This document shows positions 15,936 through 24,844 of a DNA stretch of 64,000 nt, piece by piece. This DNA is from Thalassobellus sediminis (GTDB taxonomy: Bacteria; Bacteroidota; Bacteroidia; Flavobacteriales; Flavobacteriaceae), in contig NZ_JBISCD010000039.1 of assembly GCF_044386045.1 (NCBI RefSeq), positions 310,001 to 374,000 on the forward strand, read 5' to 3'. The stretch's first letter is position 1. Each line of letters begins with the position of its first letter. The translations under genes and the position numbers were made by a program. The notes under the pieces were generated by a model. The model was not told the DNA's origin. It ran no database searches and saw nothing but the letters and a program-made list of their open reading frames with translations.

Positions 15936-16043
15936 ATGAATCATTTAATCCAAAACACAAGCACAATTCTTTCTTTTTTTACAAAAGGAAACACGTCTAT
16001 TTTTGGAACAACTACAATTACTAGAACCCTTTGGGGTTGCTAA
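15936..16043 (+). CDS. Threonine-operon leader peptide (thrL-like, 35 aa)
   Basis: A short ORF from ATG (15936) to TAA (16041) lies 82 bp before thrA. It encodes 35 residues with nine Thr and four Ile, including the run GTTTITRTL near its end (residues 24-32). This composition matches the logic of the E. coli thr leader, where ribosome stalling at Thr/Ile codons controls attenuation. The ORF is unlike the coding style of neighbouring genes and has no other apparent purpose. Its final codons overlap a small stem (AACCC/GGGTT, 16026-16038), and a further inverted repeat lies downstream. Homology to enterobacterial thrL is not claimed; the similarity is in composition and place. Confidence 0.7.
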   Translation: MNHLIQNTSTILSFFTKGNTSIFGTTTITRTLWGC

Positions 16044-16065
16044 TTATATATTCTTCGGGCTATCT

Positions 16066-16086
16066 TTGTAATTCTACCAATTACAA
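16066..16086 (+). promoter_or_regulatory. Inverted repeat between thr leader and thrA
   Basis: TTGTAATT (16066-16073) and AATTACAA (16079-16086) form a perfect 8-bp stem with a CTACC loop, followed by TATTTTAAATTATT. It could be a weak AU-rich terminator or antiterminator part of the attenuator. It lacks a GC-rich stem, so the exact mechanism is open. Confidence 0.45.
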
Positions 16087-16125
16087 TATTTTAAATTATT
16101 ATTTCAATTATCAATTCATTAAAAA

Positions 16126-18570
16126 ATGAAGGTTTTAAAATTTGGAGGAACTTCAGTAGGATCCTCAAAAAATATAAATAACGTTATTAGTATTTTAAAA
16201 AAATATGCTAATACAGATTCTGTAGTATGTGTCGTTTCAGCTGTTGGAGGTATCACAGACAAACTACTTTTAGCTGGTAAACAAGCACAAAATAAAGAGA
16301 CAAATTATATAGATACTTTTAATCTTATTAAGGATATTCATTTTACTATTATAAATGAACTCAATCCTAATGAAAGTAATACCATTATAGAGTATGTTGA
16401 TGGAAAATTAAGTGATCTTAAAAATTTATTAGATGGTATTTATTTAATAAATGAATTATCACCTAAAACATCAGATAAGTTAGTGAGTTTTGGAGAATTG
16501 TTATCTTCTTTTATCATTGCTGAAACTATGAAAAATCGTGGTTTATCTGCAGATCGTAAAAACTCTCAAGAATTAATGATTACCAATTCTAATTTCACAA
16601 AAGCTGAAGTTAATTATGGTATCACTAATAAAAACATTCAAGATTATTTTAAATCGGTATCACAGCAAATTACAATTCTTCCTGGTTTTGTTTCAAAATC
16701 GATTGTTGGAGAGCAAACAACTCTAGGTCGTGGAGGTTCAGACTTTACAGCTGCTATTGTTGCTGCCGCATTAAACGTAGAGCAGTTAGAAATTTGGACA
16801 GATGTAAGCGGTATGTTTACTACCAACCCAAAACTTGTAAAACAAGCCTATCCTATTGATAAAATATCATATAAAGAAGCTATGGAATTATCGCATTTTG
16901 GTGCAAAGGTATTATATCCTCCAACAGTTCAACCTGTGTTGGATTTACAAATTCCAATTCATATAAAAAACACTTTAGAACCAGAAGCGGTTGGAACTAT
17001 TATCTCTAATGATGAAACAAACTCCACTTCTCCAGTGAAAGGTATTAGTAATATTTCAAATATTGCTTTACTTACGCTACAAGGAAGTGGTATGGTGGGC
17101 ATTCCTGGTTTTTCTAAGCGTTTATTTGAAACCTTATCGCAGGAGAAAATCAATATTATAATGATTACACAAGCCTCATCAGAACATTCTATCTGTTTAG
17201 GTATTGACGACAAAGAATCTGATACTGCTAAAACAGCTATTGATACTGCTTTTGAGAACGAAATTGCATTACATAAAATAGATCCTATTATTGTAGAAAA
17301 GAATCTTTCTATTATTGCTTTAGTGGGTGATAACATGAAAAACCACCAAGGTATTAGCGGAAAAATGTTTAGCACATTAGGTAAAAACAATATTAATATT
17401 AGAGCGATTGCTCAAGGCGCATCGGAAAAGAATATATCTGCTGTTATTTCAGAAAATGATGTAAAAAAAGCGCTTAATACGTTACATGAGCAGTTTTTTG
17501 AAGCTAAAACAAAACAACTTAATGTCTTTATTACAGGTGTAGGTAATGTAGGTGAGAAATTAGTAGAACAAATACACCAACAACGTAAATACCTTAAAGA
17601 AAACCTTAAAATCAACTTAAGAATTGCTGGATTATCTAATTCTAGAAAAATGATTTTTGATGAAGATGGTATCGACTTAAAAAATTGGAAAGACCTTTTA
17701 GCAAATGGAGAAACAGCTACTTTAGATGGCTTTTTTGAGAAAACAAAATCATTAAATTTACGCAATAGTATTTTTGTTGATGTTACCGCTAATAAAGATG
17801 TTGCTAGTTTATACGCAAACTATTTACGAGAAAGTATTGGTGTTGTTGCTTGTAATAAAATAGCCTGTTCAAGTGAATACGAAAACTATAAATTATTAAA
17901 ACGTTTATCACTTAAATACAATGCCCCTTACCTATTTGAAACCAATGTTGGTGCTGGTTTACCAATTATTGATACATTAAACAACTTAATTGCTTCTGGC
18001 GATAAAGTAAAATCTATTCATGCGGTATTGTCGGGTAGTTTAAACTTTGTTTTTAATAATTTTAATGATACAACCAAGTTTTACGATATTGTAAAACAAG
18101 CTGGAGCTGAAGGTTATACCGAACCAGATCCTAGAATTGATTTAAGTGGTGTAGATGTTGCTAGAAAAATACTGATTTTAGCAAGAGAAAGCGGAATGGA
18201 AATGAATTTAGAAGATATTGAAAACACACCTTTCTTATCTGAATCGGGCGTAAAAAGTGATACTGTTGATGATTTCTATGAAACTTTAATAACAGATGAA
18301 GCACACTACCAAAGTTTATTTGCTTCCGCGAAAGCGAATAAAAGTCAGTTAAAATATGTAGCTGCTTTAAATAACGGAAAAGCGAGTGTGAGTTTACAAG
18401 AAATTCCTGAAGGACATCCATTTTATAATTTAAAAGGAAGTGATAATATCGTGATGTTTTATACAGAGCGTTACCCAGAACAACCTATGATTATTAAAGG
18501 TGCAGGTGCTGGAGCCGATGTTACTGCTTCTGGATTGTTTGCAGATATTATTAGAATTGGAAATGATTAA
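16126..18570 (+). CDS. thrA: Bifunctional aspartate kinase / homoserine dehydrogenase
   Basis: The 814-aa protein catalyses the first and third steps from aspartate to threonine. The kinase has KFGGTSVG at residues 4-11 and GRGGSDFTA near 201. Two ACT modules follow (about 310-460: IALLTLQGSGMVGIPGF and LSIIALVGDNMKNHQGI), which should bind threonine as feedback inhibitor. The dehydrogenase begins near 465 with the NAD(P) motif FITGVGNVGEK and contains ACNKIA and GLPIIDTLNNL. It is the first gene of thrABC, 4 bp upstream of thrB, and is preceded by a Thr/Ile-rich leader ORF. Confidence 0.97.
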   Translation: MKVLKFGGTSVGSSKNINNVISILKKYANTDSVVCVVSAVGGITDKLLLAGKQAQNKETNYIDTFNLIKDIHFTIINELNPNESNTIIEYVDGKLSDLKNLLDGIYLINELSPKTSDKLVSFGELLSSFIIAETMKNRGLSADRKNSQELMITNSNFTKAEVNYGITNKNIQDYFKSVSQQITILPGFVSKSIVGEQTTLGRGGSDFTAAIVAAALNVEQLEIWTDVSGMFTTNPKLVKQAYPIDKISYKEAMELSHFGAKVLYPPTVQPVLDLQIPIHIKNTLEPEAVGTIISNDETNSTSPVKGISNISNIALLTLQGSGMVGIPGFSKRLFETLSQEKINIIMITQASSEHSICLGIDDKESDTAKTAIDTAFENEIALHKIDPIIVEKNLSIIALVGDNMKNHQGISGKMFSTLGKNNINIRAIAQGASEKNISAVISENDVKKALNTLHEQFFEAKTKQLNVFITGVGNVGEKLVEQIHQQRKYLKENLKINLRIAGLSNSRKMIFDEDGIDLKNWKDLLANGETATLDGFFEKTKSLNLRNSIFVDVTANKDVASLYANYLRESIGVVACNKIACSSEYENYKLLKRLSLKYNAPYLFETNVGAGLPIIDTLNNLIASGDKVKSIHAVLSGSLNFVFNNFNDTTKFYDIVKQAGAEGYTEPDPRIDLSGVDVARKILILARESGMEMNLEDIENTPFLSESGVKSDTVDDFYETLITDEAHYQSLFASAKANKSQLKYVAALNNGKASVSLQEIPEGHPFYNLKGSDNIVMFYTERYPEQPMIIKGAGAGADVTASGLFADIIRIGND

Positions 18571-18573
18571 AGC

Positions 18574-19494
18574 ATGAATGAAATAAAAATATTTTCACCA
18601 GCAACTGTCGCTAATGTAGCGTGTGGCTTTGATGTCTTAGGCTTTTGTTTAGATAGTGTTGGTGATGATATGGTCATTAGAAAAACCGACAAAAAAGGGA
18701 TTTATATCACCAAAATTGAAGGTTTTGATTTGCCATACGAAGCAGAATTAAATGTAGCTGGTGTTTCGGCATTAACTATGTATGAAGATGCTAAACCCGA
18801 TTGTGGATTTGAAATTGAAATATACAAAAACATAAAACCAGGAAGTGGTATTGGTAGTAGCGCTGCTAGTGCTGTTGGAAGTGTTTTTGGAATGAATGAG
18901 CTTTTAGGACGCCCATACAATAAAACACAACTTACTGAATTTGCCATTAAAGGAGAAGCTATAGCAAGTAAATGTGAACACGCAGATAACCTTGCCCCTG
19001 CTATGTTTGGAGGTTTTACATTAGTAAAAAGCTTAAAACCGATGGAGATATTACAAATTCCTTCTCCAGATGATTTGTATGCGACTATTATTCATCCGCA
19101 AATTGAAATTAAAACATCGGAGTCTAGAGCTGTTTTACCTAAGCAAGTTTCTTTAACTGATGCGATTACGCAATGGTCTAACTTAGGAAGTTTGGTACAT
19201 GCATTACATACAAGTGATTATAATTTAATTAAAAATTCGCTTCACGATGTTATTATAGAACCATATAGAAGCAAGTTGATTCCTCATTATGATGATGTTA
19301 AAACAGAAGTATTAAAAGCAGGTGCTTTAGGGGCTTGTATCTCTGGTTCTGGACCTTCAATTTTCTCTTTAAGCAAAGGGATCGAAACTGCTAAAAATGT
19401 GGAATATGCTATGAGAAGTGTATATGCAAAAACAGGTATTGAATTTGATATTCATGTTTCTAAGATTAATGCTGAGGGGATTAAAATAAAATAA
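18574..19494 (+). CDS. thrB: Homoserine kinase
   Basis: The 306-aa GHMP kinase phosphorylates homoserine with ATP. The phosphate loop PGSGIGSSAASAVG spans about residues 89-102. The N-terminal FSPATVANVACGFDVLGF is the typical opening, and a C-terminal GALGACISGSGPSIFSL is the GHMP C-terminal glycine motif. It follows thrA by 3 bp, which indicates coupling, and is separated from thrC by 104 bp of repeat-like sequence. Confidence 0.97.
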   Translation: MNEIKIFSPATVANVACGFDVLGFCLDSVGDDMVIRKTDKKGIYITKIEGFDLPYEAELNVAGVSALTMYEDAKPDCGFEIEIYKNIKPGSGIGSSAASAVGSVFGMNELLGRPYNKTQLTEFAIKGEAIASKCEHADNLAPAMFGGFTLVKSLKPMEILQIPSPDDLYATIIHPQIEIKTSESRAVLPKQVSLTDAITQWSNLGSLVHALHTSDYNLIKNSLHDVIIEPYRSKLIPHYDDVKTEVLKAGALGACISGSGPSIFSLSKGIETAKNVEYAMRSVYAKTGIEFDIHVSKINAEGIKIK

Positions 19495-19569
19495 GACAGA
19501 AGACAGAAGATTGATGACGCGAAGGGAAATCGCATCATAAAAATAAAGTTAAGAATAACTAATAAATAG

Positions 19570-19589
19570 ATTCCTGCCTACGCAGGAAT
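19570..19589. repeat. Palindromic dispersed repeat between thrB and thrC
   Basis: ATTCCTGC and GCAGGAAT pair perfectly around CTAC, followed by GACA. This short palindrome (ATTCCTGCcTacGCAGGAATGACA) is a familiar intergenic repeat in flavobacterial genomes. It sits 10 bp before the thrC ATG, so it could form an RNA hairpin near the start. Confidence 0.65.
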
Positions 19590-19598
19590 GACAACAAA

Positions 19599-20891
19599 AT
19601 GAATTACTACAGTTTAAACAAACAAGTACCAAACACATCTTTTAAAGATGCTGTTATAAAAGGGTTAGCTCCAGATAAAGGATTATACTTTCCAGAAAGC
19701 ATTACGCCTTTGCCAAAAGAATTCTTTCATAATATAGACAACTTATCATATTCAGAAATTGCATTTGAAGCCATTAAGCAATTTGTGTCTCCTGAAATTC
19801 CTGAAGCAGTTTTAAAAACCATTGTTGAAGAAACTTTATCATTTGATTTTCCTGTAGTAGAATTAAATAAAAATATTTCTACTTTAGAGTTATTTCATGG
19901 TCCAACCATGGCATTTAAAGATGTAGGAGCTCGTTTTATGGCGCGTTGTTTAGGCTATTTTAATAAGGATAATACTAACGAAGTCACTGTTTTAGTAGCA
20001 ACATCTGGAGATACTGGTGGAGCTGTCGCAAACGGATTTTTAGGCGTTAAAGGTGTAAATGTCGTAATACTCTACCCTAGCGGAAAAGTGAGCGATATTC
20101 AAGAAAAACAACTAACAACTTTAGGTCAAAATATTAAAGCTTTAGAAGTTAACGGTACATTTGACGATTGTCAAGCTATGGTGAAAACGGCTTTTTTAGA
20201 TGATACTTTAACTAGCAAAATGCAGTTAACATCTGCAAACTCAATTAACGTAGCACGTTGGTTACCACAATTGTTCTACTTTATGTTTGCTTATAAGCAA
20301 TTACATAACAAATATGAAGACATTGTGTTTTCTGTACCTTCTGGTAATTTTGGTAATGTTTGCGCTGGTATGATGGCACAACAATTAGGCTTGCCTATTA
20401 ATCATTTTGTAGCCTCTAACAACGCTAATAATGTGGTAACTCGTTATTTAATTTCAAAATTATACGAACCAAAACCTTCTGTTCAAACTATTAGTAATGC
20501 TATGGATGTTGGTGCTCCAAGTAACTTTATTCGTATTCAAGAAATTTATAAAAATAATTTCGAGAGTTTAAAAGAAAACGTATCGTCTTATAGTTTTTCT
20601 GATGATGAAACTAAAGAAGCTATGTTAGAAATTTATAACAGCTATAACTATGTAGCAGATCCACATGGAGCTGTAGGTTATTTAGGTTGTAAGTCTCATT
20701 TAAAAGAAAACCCAAGTGCTCATTGTGTATTTTTAGAAACAGCACATCCAACTAAATTTTTAGATGTTGTTGAAGAGGTTATTAAAGAAGAACAACCTTT
20801 ACCAGAACAAATACAATCAGTTATGGGACAAGAAAAAGAATCAGTTGTAATTTCTACTTATGATGATTTGAAAACCTTTTTACTTAAATAG
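19599..20891 (+). CDS. thrC: Threonine synthase
   Basis: The 430-aa PLP enzyme converts O-phosphohomoserine to threonine. The Schiff-base Lys107 lies in GPTMAFKDVGARF, followed by VATSGDTGGAVANGF and a glycine-rich phosphate-binding loop SVPSGNFGNVCAGM. The N-terminal YYSLNKQVPNTSFKDAV and PDKGLYFPE are typical of the class. It is the third member of the thr operon despite the 104-bp gap from thrB. Confidence 0.96.
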   Translation: MNYYSLNKQVPNTSFKDAVIKGLAPDKGLYFPESITPLPKEFFHNIDNLSYSEIAFEAIKQFVSPEIPEAVLKTIVEETLSFDFPVVELNKNISTLELFHGPTMAFKDVGARFMARCLGYFNKDNTNEVTVLVATSGDTGGAVANGFLGVKGVNVVILYPSGKVSDIQEKQLTTLGQNIKALEVNGTFDDCQAMVKTAFLDDTLTSKMQLTSANSINVARWLPQLFYFMFAYKQLHNKYEDIVFSVPSGNFGNVCAGMMAQQLGLPINHFVASNNANNVVTRYLISKLYEPKPSVQTISNAMDVGAPSNFIRIQEIYKNNFESLKENVSSYSFSDDETKEAMLEIYNSYNYVADPHGAVGYLGCKSHLKENPSAHCVFLETAHPTKFLDVVEEVIKEEQPLPEQIQSVMGQEKESVVISTYDDLKTFLLK

Positions 20892-20913
20892 GTTAAATAT
20901 AAAATTAGTCAAT

Positions 20914-22437
20914 TTGAAGGAGCTCTTCTATTTTATAGCTTTATTAGTATTATGTACATGCTCAAAAAAGAAGAATAATCAGTTTTTACCTGAAAGTGAT
21001 TTCTGTGCAAACATTCATAGAAATGATAGTTTAAGTCTTACTTCAGAATTAAAAGATATTTCTGAAAAAATGACCACCAAAACAGGAGTTTATGTTTTAG
21101 AAGACGGTGCGGGCTCAATGGTCGCTAGAGCATGGTTATCTGAATATTCTGAAAAAACTATTGATATTCAGTATTTCATTTTTTCAATAGACAATATTGG
21201 CTTGATTGCTTGCGATTATTTAGTAAGAGCAGCAGATAGAGGGGTGAAAGTTAGAATTCTTGTAGACGACATTATGGTTGATGCAGGAATTGAAGATGTT
21301 TTAGCGTTAAATTCCCATAAAAACATTAGCATAAAAATATATAATCCAGGTGTTAATCTAGGTAAAAACATTTTTTCAAAAATTAAAAAATTTGCTACCG
21401 ATTTTAGATCAGCAAACCAACGTATGCATAATAAAACATTTATTGTAGACGGAAAGGTTGTAATTACTGGCGGTAGAAATATTGCTGATGAGTATTTTGA
21501 TTACGATCATGAGTATAATTTTAGAGATAGAGATGTTTTATTAATTGGAAAAGAAACAAAACATGTTAGTGCTTCTTTTTCCGAGTTTTGGAATAATTCT
21601 TTGAGTGTTCCTATAACAGATTTAAGTGATAATACCGATAATATTGAGGCATATAATTTTGATAAGCTTCATGAGTATGCTTGTAATCCTGAAAATTTTT
21701 GGCCTCAAGTACGAACTAGAATCGAAAACCTACCAACTGTTTTTAGAGAATTAAAAAAATCAGAAAAACTGGTTTGGGTCGATACTGTTTCTTTTGTTTC
21801 AGACTTACCTGGTAAAAACGATGGAACAAGTGGTTTAAAAGGAGGTGGAATTTCTACAAGTAAACTTATTGAATTACTAAACACAGCTAAACACGCTGTT
21901 GATATTCAAACCCCTTATTTAATTACAACAGAATTAAGCAGAAACTTATTTAAAAACGCTATTGAAAGAGGCGTAAAAATTAGAATATTAACTAATAGCC
22001 TTGCTTCAACAGATAATACAGAAGCTTTTAGTGCTTATCAAAGTGACAGAACCAAACTTCTTGAAACGGGCGTTGAAATATTTGAATTCCGTCCTGATGC
22101 TGCAGAACGTGTTAGTATGATGACTGATGAATTACATGAAACTTTAGAAGAAAAACCTATTTTTGGTTTACATGCCAAAACAATGGTTATAGATGGAAAA
22201 ACTACGGTAATAGGAACTTTTAATCTTGACCCTAGAAGTGCTAATTTAAACACAGAATGTATAACAATAATAGATTCTGAAAAAATTGCTAAAGGTGTTC
22301 TAAAAGGAATGAATAAAGAGTTTAAACCAGAAAATTCATGGAAAATAACACCAGATTTTAATCCAGATTCAAAGGTGAGTCATTTTAAAAGAATAAAAAC
22401 TTGGACTCGTAAGGCATTACCAAAATCAATTCTTTAA
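20914..22437 (+). CDS. Phospholipase D-family lipoprotein (cardiolipin synthase-like)
   Basis: The 507-aa protein has two HKD motifs: HNKTFIVDG with His172 and HAKTMVIDG with His420, each followed by a GG/GT-x-N segment. This defines a two-site phosphatidyltransferase/phospholipase D fold. The N-terminus reads KELFYFIALLVLCTCSK, a lipoprotein signal, but it begins at a TTG codon; no in-frame ATG covers the signal, so TTG is taken as start. The lipid anchor and missing membrane helices separate it from classical Cls. It may be a YmdC/ClsC-like phosphatidyl-transferring enzyme or an envelope nuclease/lipase. It follows thrC by 22 bp, which may mean read-through. Confidence 0.85.
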   Translation: MKELFYFIALLVLCTCSKKKNNQFLPESDFCANIHRNDSLSLTSELKDISEKMTTKTGVYVLEDGAGSMVARAWLSEYSEKTIDIQYFIFSIDNIGLIACDYLVRAADRGVKVRILVDDIMVDAGIEDVLALNSHKNISIKIYNPGVNLGKNIFSKIKKFATDFRSANQRMHNKTFIVDGKVVITGGRNIADEYFDYDHEYNFRDRDVLLIGKETKHVSASFSEFWNNSLSVPITDLSDNTDNIEAYNFDKLHEYACNPENFWPQVRTRIENLPTVFRELKKSEKLVWVDTVSFVSDLPGKNDGTSGLKGGGISTSKLIELLNTAKHAVDIQTPYLITTELSRNLFKNAIERGVKIRILTNSLASTDNTEAFSAYQSDRTKLLETGVEIFEFRPDAAERVSMMTDELHETLEEKPIFGLHAKTMVIDGKTTVIGTFNLDPRSANLNTECITIIDSEKIAKGVLKGMNKEFKPENSWKITPDFNPDSKVSHFKRIKTWTRKALPKSIL

Positions 22438-22438
22438 T

Positions 22439-23287
22439 TTACTTTGTTACAGTAAATGGGGCTTCTAGAAATCTTTTTATCATTTTAGAAATCTTTTTAT
22501 GAGACTTTTTGGCTGGCATAAAACCTATAACACAAATATGTTCATTACCACTCATACCTTTAACTTCATATTTTCGTTCTTTCCCTGCTCTACCAAAACT
22601 ATAAAGATCCATATTATGTAAGTTGCCTTTACGTATTTGCCTATGGTTTTCATTTGGCGCATCATCATCAGGAGTTTTCGCAAGAAACAGAACATTTTTC
22701 ACTTTTGAGTCTCCTAAATAAAACCATTCTGGAGTAAAATCATAAAACTCACCGCTAGGTATATGTTTCTTTCCATCTGCTGTAACAAAATAATCCTCAG
22801 CATCTGCACTACCTCCTGCAACTCCTTCTAAAAGGAAACAATAATCTCCTTCAGATTTAAGTACTTTAATCGCTATATGATCTTTAAAAAACCAGTATTG
22901 AAACGTAAATTTACTATTAGATGATTCTAAAATAATATGATCTCCTTCAGTCTTATCATCAATAATTATCGTAGTTGATCCACTGTCTCTACCAGCATGA
23001 CCAAAATTACCAATACTATTAGGAAAACCACGGAAATTACCATTTGGTCCAGGTTCTAAATAAGATGCAATCCAATCGTTACCTTCATTATCTATAAAAC
23101 TTTTAAAACCAGAAACACCATTATCTTTCTCAAAATATACTGTTCCCATTGGCATTTCAATTTTATAACAGCCCGTTCCATGCCATTCAACCTCAGTAAG
23201 TTTTACTTTTTTTTCTTGAGAAAAACTAAATATTGAACAAACAAACAAGGCTATAAAAAAGATTTTAGTATTTCGAATATTTACCAT
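22439..23287 (-). CDS. Exported protein of unknown function at the edge of the pectin locus
   Basis: The mature-looking form starts at Met 23287 (MVNIRNTKIFFIALF), a signal peptide with cleavage after FSFSQ. A longer reading from 23389 would add a Lys-rich stretch over the divergent promoter and is not favoured. The 282-aa body has EVEWHGTGCYKIEMPMGTVYF, GVSGFKSFIDNEGNDW and GNFRGFPNSIGNFGHAG, and is likely a beta-sandwich fold resembling sugar-acting enzymes. I cannot assign a family. Its divergent placement next to the Sde182 gene and the operator-like palindrome suggests a role in the carbohydrate locus, possibly binding or processing a sugar; this is inference. Confidence 0.7.
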   Translation of the reverse strand: MVNIRNTKIFFIALFVCSIFSFSQEKKVKLTEVEWHGTGCYKIEMPMGTVYFEKDNGVSGFKSFIDNEGNDWIASYLEPGPNGNFRGFPNSIGNFGHAGRDSGSTTIIIDDKTEGDHIILESSNSKFTFQYWFFKDHIAIKVLKSEGDYCFLLEGVAGGSADAEDYFVTADGKKHIPSGEFYDFTPEWFYLGDSKVKNVLFLAKTPDDDAPNENHRQIRKGNLHNMDLYSFGRAGKERKYEVKGMSGNEHICVIGFMPAKKSHKKISKMIKRFLEAPFTVTK

Positions 23288-23405
23288 GATATATGAGTTT
23301 TTTATAAATATATTATAAGAATTAATAACATCAAAGATAACGCATATATTTCGTTTATTTTTCTTTTTTTTCGTTTGCTTTCTTTTCATATCTTAGCAAA
23401 ACTAA

Positions 23406-23429
23406 ATAACAAATAAGGTTATTTGTTAT
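23406..23429. promoter_or_regulatory. Perfect 11-bp inverted repeat (candidate operator)
   Basis: ATAACAAATAA, a GG spacer and TTATTTGTTAT form a perfect palindrome 40 bp before the 23469 gene. A weak -7 box TATCTTAG at 23389-23396 lies just upstream, which would put the repeat around the transcription start. It could be a regulator site or a 5'-UTR hairpin. Confidence 0.5.
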
Positions 23430-23468
23430 ATAAATATGTATTCATAAAATAAATAAAGGGATAAAAAA

Positions 23469-24773
23469 ATGTCTAAACAAAAGTTAAAAAAAGCAGTCAA
23501 AATACTGCTTATGGGAGTATCTTCTTTGATGCTTTTAACACAATGTAGTAATGCTAAACAACAAAAAGTAAAGCCTAGAATATTAATTAGTACAGATATT
23601 GGAGGAACAGACCCTGACGATTTTCAATCTATGATTCATTTATTAATGTACGCCGATTTTTTTCAAATTGAAGGATTAGTATCTACTTCCTTTAAAACAG
23701 GAACTACACAAGACATTCTTGACATGATTGCCCTTTACGAAAAAGACTTAGGTAAATTAAAAAAACATGCACCAGCGCTTCCTCATCCAGATTCATTAAG
23801 AGCTATTTGTAAAGAAGGAGCAAAAGTAGGCGCAACTTATAAAGGTTATGATAGTCCTACAAAAGGATCGGAATGGATTATAAAATGTGCAAAAAAGAAA
23901 AGTAATCAACCTTTATGGGTTTTAGTATGGGGTGGCATAGAAGATGTCGCTCAAGCTTTGCATGATGCACCTGAAATTGAAAAAAACATTAGAGTTTACT
24001 GGATTGGAGGGCCAAATAAAAAATGGGGACCTAATGCCTATGCTTATATTGCCGAAAATCATCCAAACCTTTGGATGATTGAATCAAATGCAACATACAG
24101 AGGTTGGTTTTTAGATAAAGAATCTCCAAAAGATATTACAAATGCCTCATACTTTGAAAACCATATAAAAGGAAATGGAGCTATGGGAGTAGATTTTAAA
24201 AAACGCTATGGAGGTCATATAAAAATGGGTGATACTCCTTCTCTTGCGTATGTAATGAATGGTAATCCTGATGATCCAACTAGTGAAAGCTGGGGCGGTC
24301 AATACACTCCAATTACTCATAGTTCTAGATCTATTTTTAATCGTAATACAACGGTTGCTGATACTGTTAAGGCTTATGGCATTCAAGAATGGCGTTTTAA
24401 AGGTCCTGAATTATCAATTCCTCAAGACTCAGCGTGTTTCACAGTAACTATTTCAAAACAAGTTTGGCCAGGTTATTATTTAGGAAATGGTACTTATGGT
24501 TTTCGTTATTCTTCAAAAAAACCTGAAAAAGGAAGTTATTTAACATCGAGTAAAATACCAGAATTAGATGGGCAACATGGTGAATATGTTAGTATTAAAC
24601 CTTGGCCAGGAAAAGAAGATGCAGACGATTATAAACTTGGACCTAACTGGTATGGAGACATGCCTAACCCTGAATTGTTCTTTGGTGTACAACAAGGTGC
24701 TAGAACGATTTCAAAGCACAGAGAAGCTTTTTTAATGGATTGGGCTAAACGATGGGAATGGATTAAAAATTAA
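23469..24773 (+). CDS. Sde182-type nucleoside-hydrolase-like lipoprotein
   Basis: The 434-aa protein carries a lipobox Cys (LLTQC near residue 26). The N-terminal domain has the nucleoside-hydrolase-like calcium/ribose loop PRILISTDIGGTDPDDFQSMIHLLMYAD, followed by EGLVSTSFKTG. Pfam groups these as Sde182 (formerly DUF1593), first named as a cellulose-binding protein of Saccharophagus. In other bacteria they recur in polysaccharide loci. The exact substrate is unknown, but the Asp cluster suggests a glycoside- or nucleoside-type bond cleavage. It heads the plus-strand string of the pectin locus and lacks the shorter C-terminal Sde182_C domain seen in its paralogues. Confidence 0.85.
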   Translation: MSKQKLKKAVKILLMGVSSLMLLTQCSNAKQQKVKPRILISTDIGGTDPDDFQSMIHLLMYADFFQIEGLVSTSFKTGTTQDILDMIALYEKDLGKLKKHAPALPHPDSLRAICKEGAKVGATYKGYDSPTKGSEWIIKCAKKKSNQPLWVLVWGGIEDVAQALHDAPEIEKNIRVYWIGGPNKKWGPNAYAYIAENHPNLWMIESNATYRGWFLDKESPKDITNASYFENHIKGNGAMGVDFKKRYGGHIKMGDTPSLAYVMNGNPDDPTSESWGGQYTPITHSSRSIFNRNTTVADTVKAYGIQEWRFKGPELSIPQDSACFTVTISKQVWPGYYLGNGTYGFRYSSKKPEKGSYLTSSKIPELDGQHGEYVSIKPWPGKEDADDYKLGPNWYGDMPNPELFFGVQQGARTISKHREAFLMDWAKRWEWIKN

Positions 24774-24780
24774 GATTTTT

Positions 24781-24818
24781 TTCCCATTTGTTTCCAAATT
24801 CATATTATTAATTTGTAT
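24781..24818 (+). promoter_or_regulatory. Shared 38-bp promoter/regulator element, copy 1
   Basis: This starts TTCCCATTTGTTTCCA and runs to 24818. It matches copy 2 at 36477-36514 at 35 of 38 bases. It contains TTTG (24787) and TTAATTTG (24808), so it may combine promoter and regulator site, 27 bp before the 24845 gene. Confidence 0.6.
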
Positions 24819-24844
24819 CAAAACCAACTAAACCAATTAAATAC

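Noticed and set aside
16024..16090. Classical GC-rich terminator in the thr leader
   Set aside because: Only short stems (AACCC/GGGTT and TTGTAATT/AATTACAA) are visible, with no GC-rich stem and T-run, so a standard terminator is not claimed.
18318..18345. TTCCGCGAAAGCG palindrome inside thrA
   Set aside because: It encodes the ordinary residues of a thrA loop; a repeat insertion in frame is possible, but I cannot show it from one copy.
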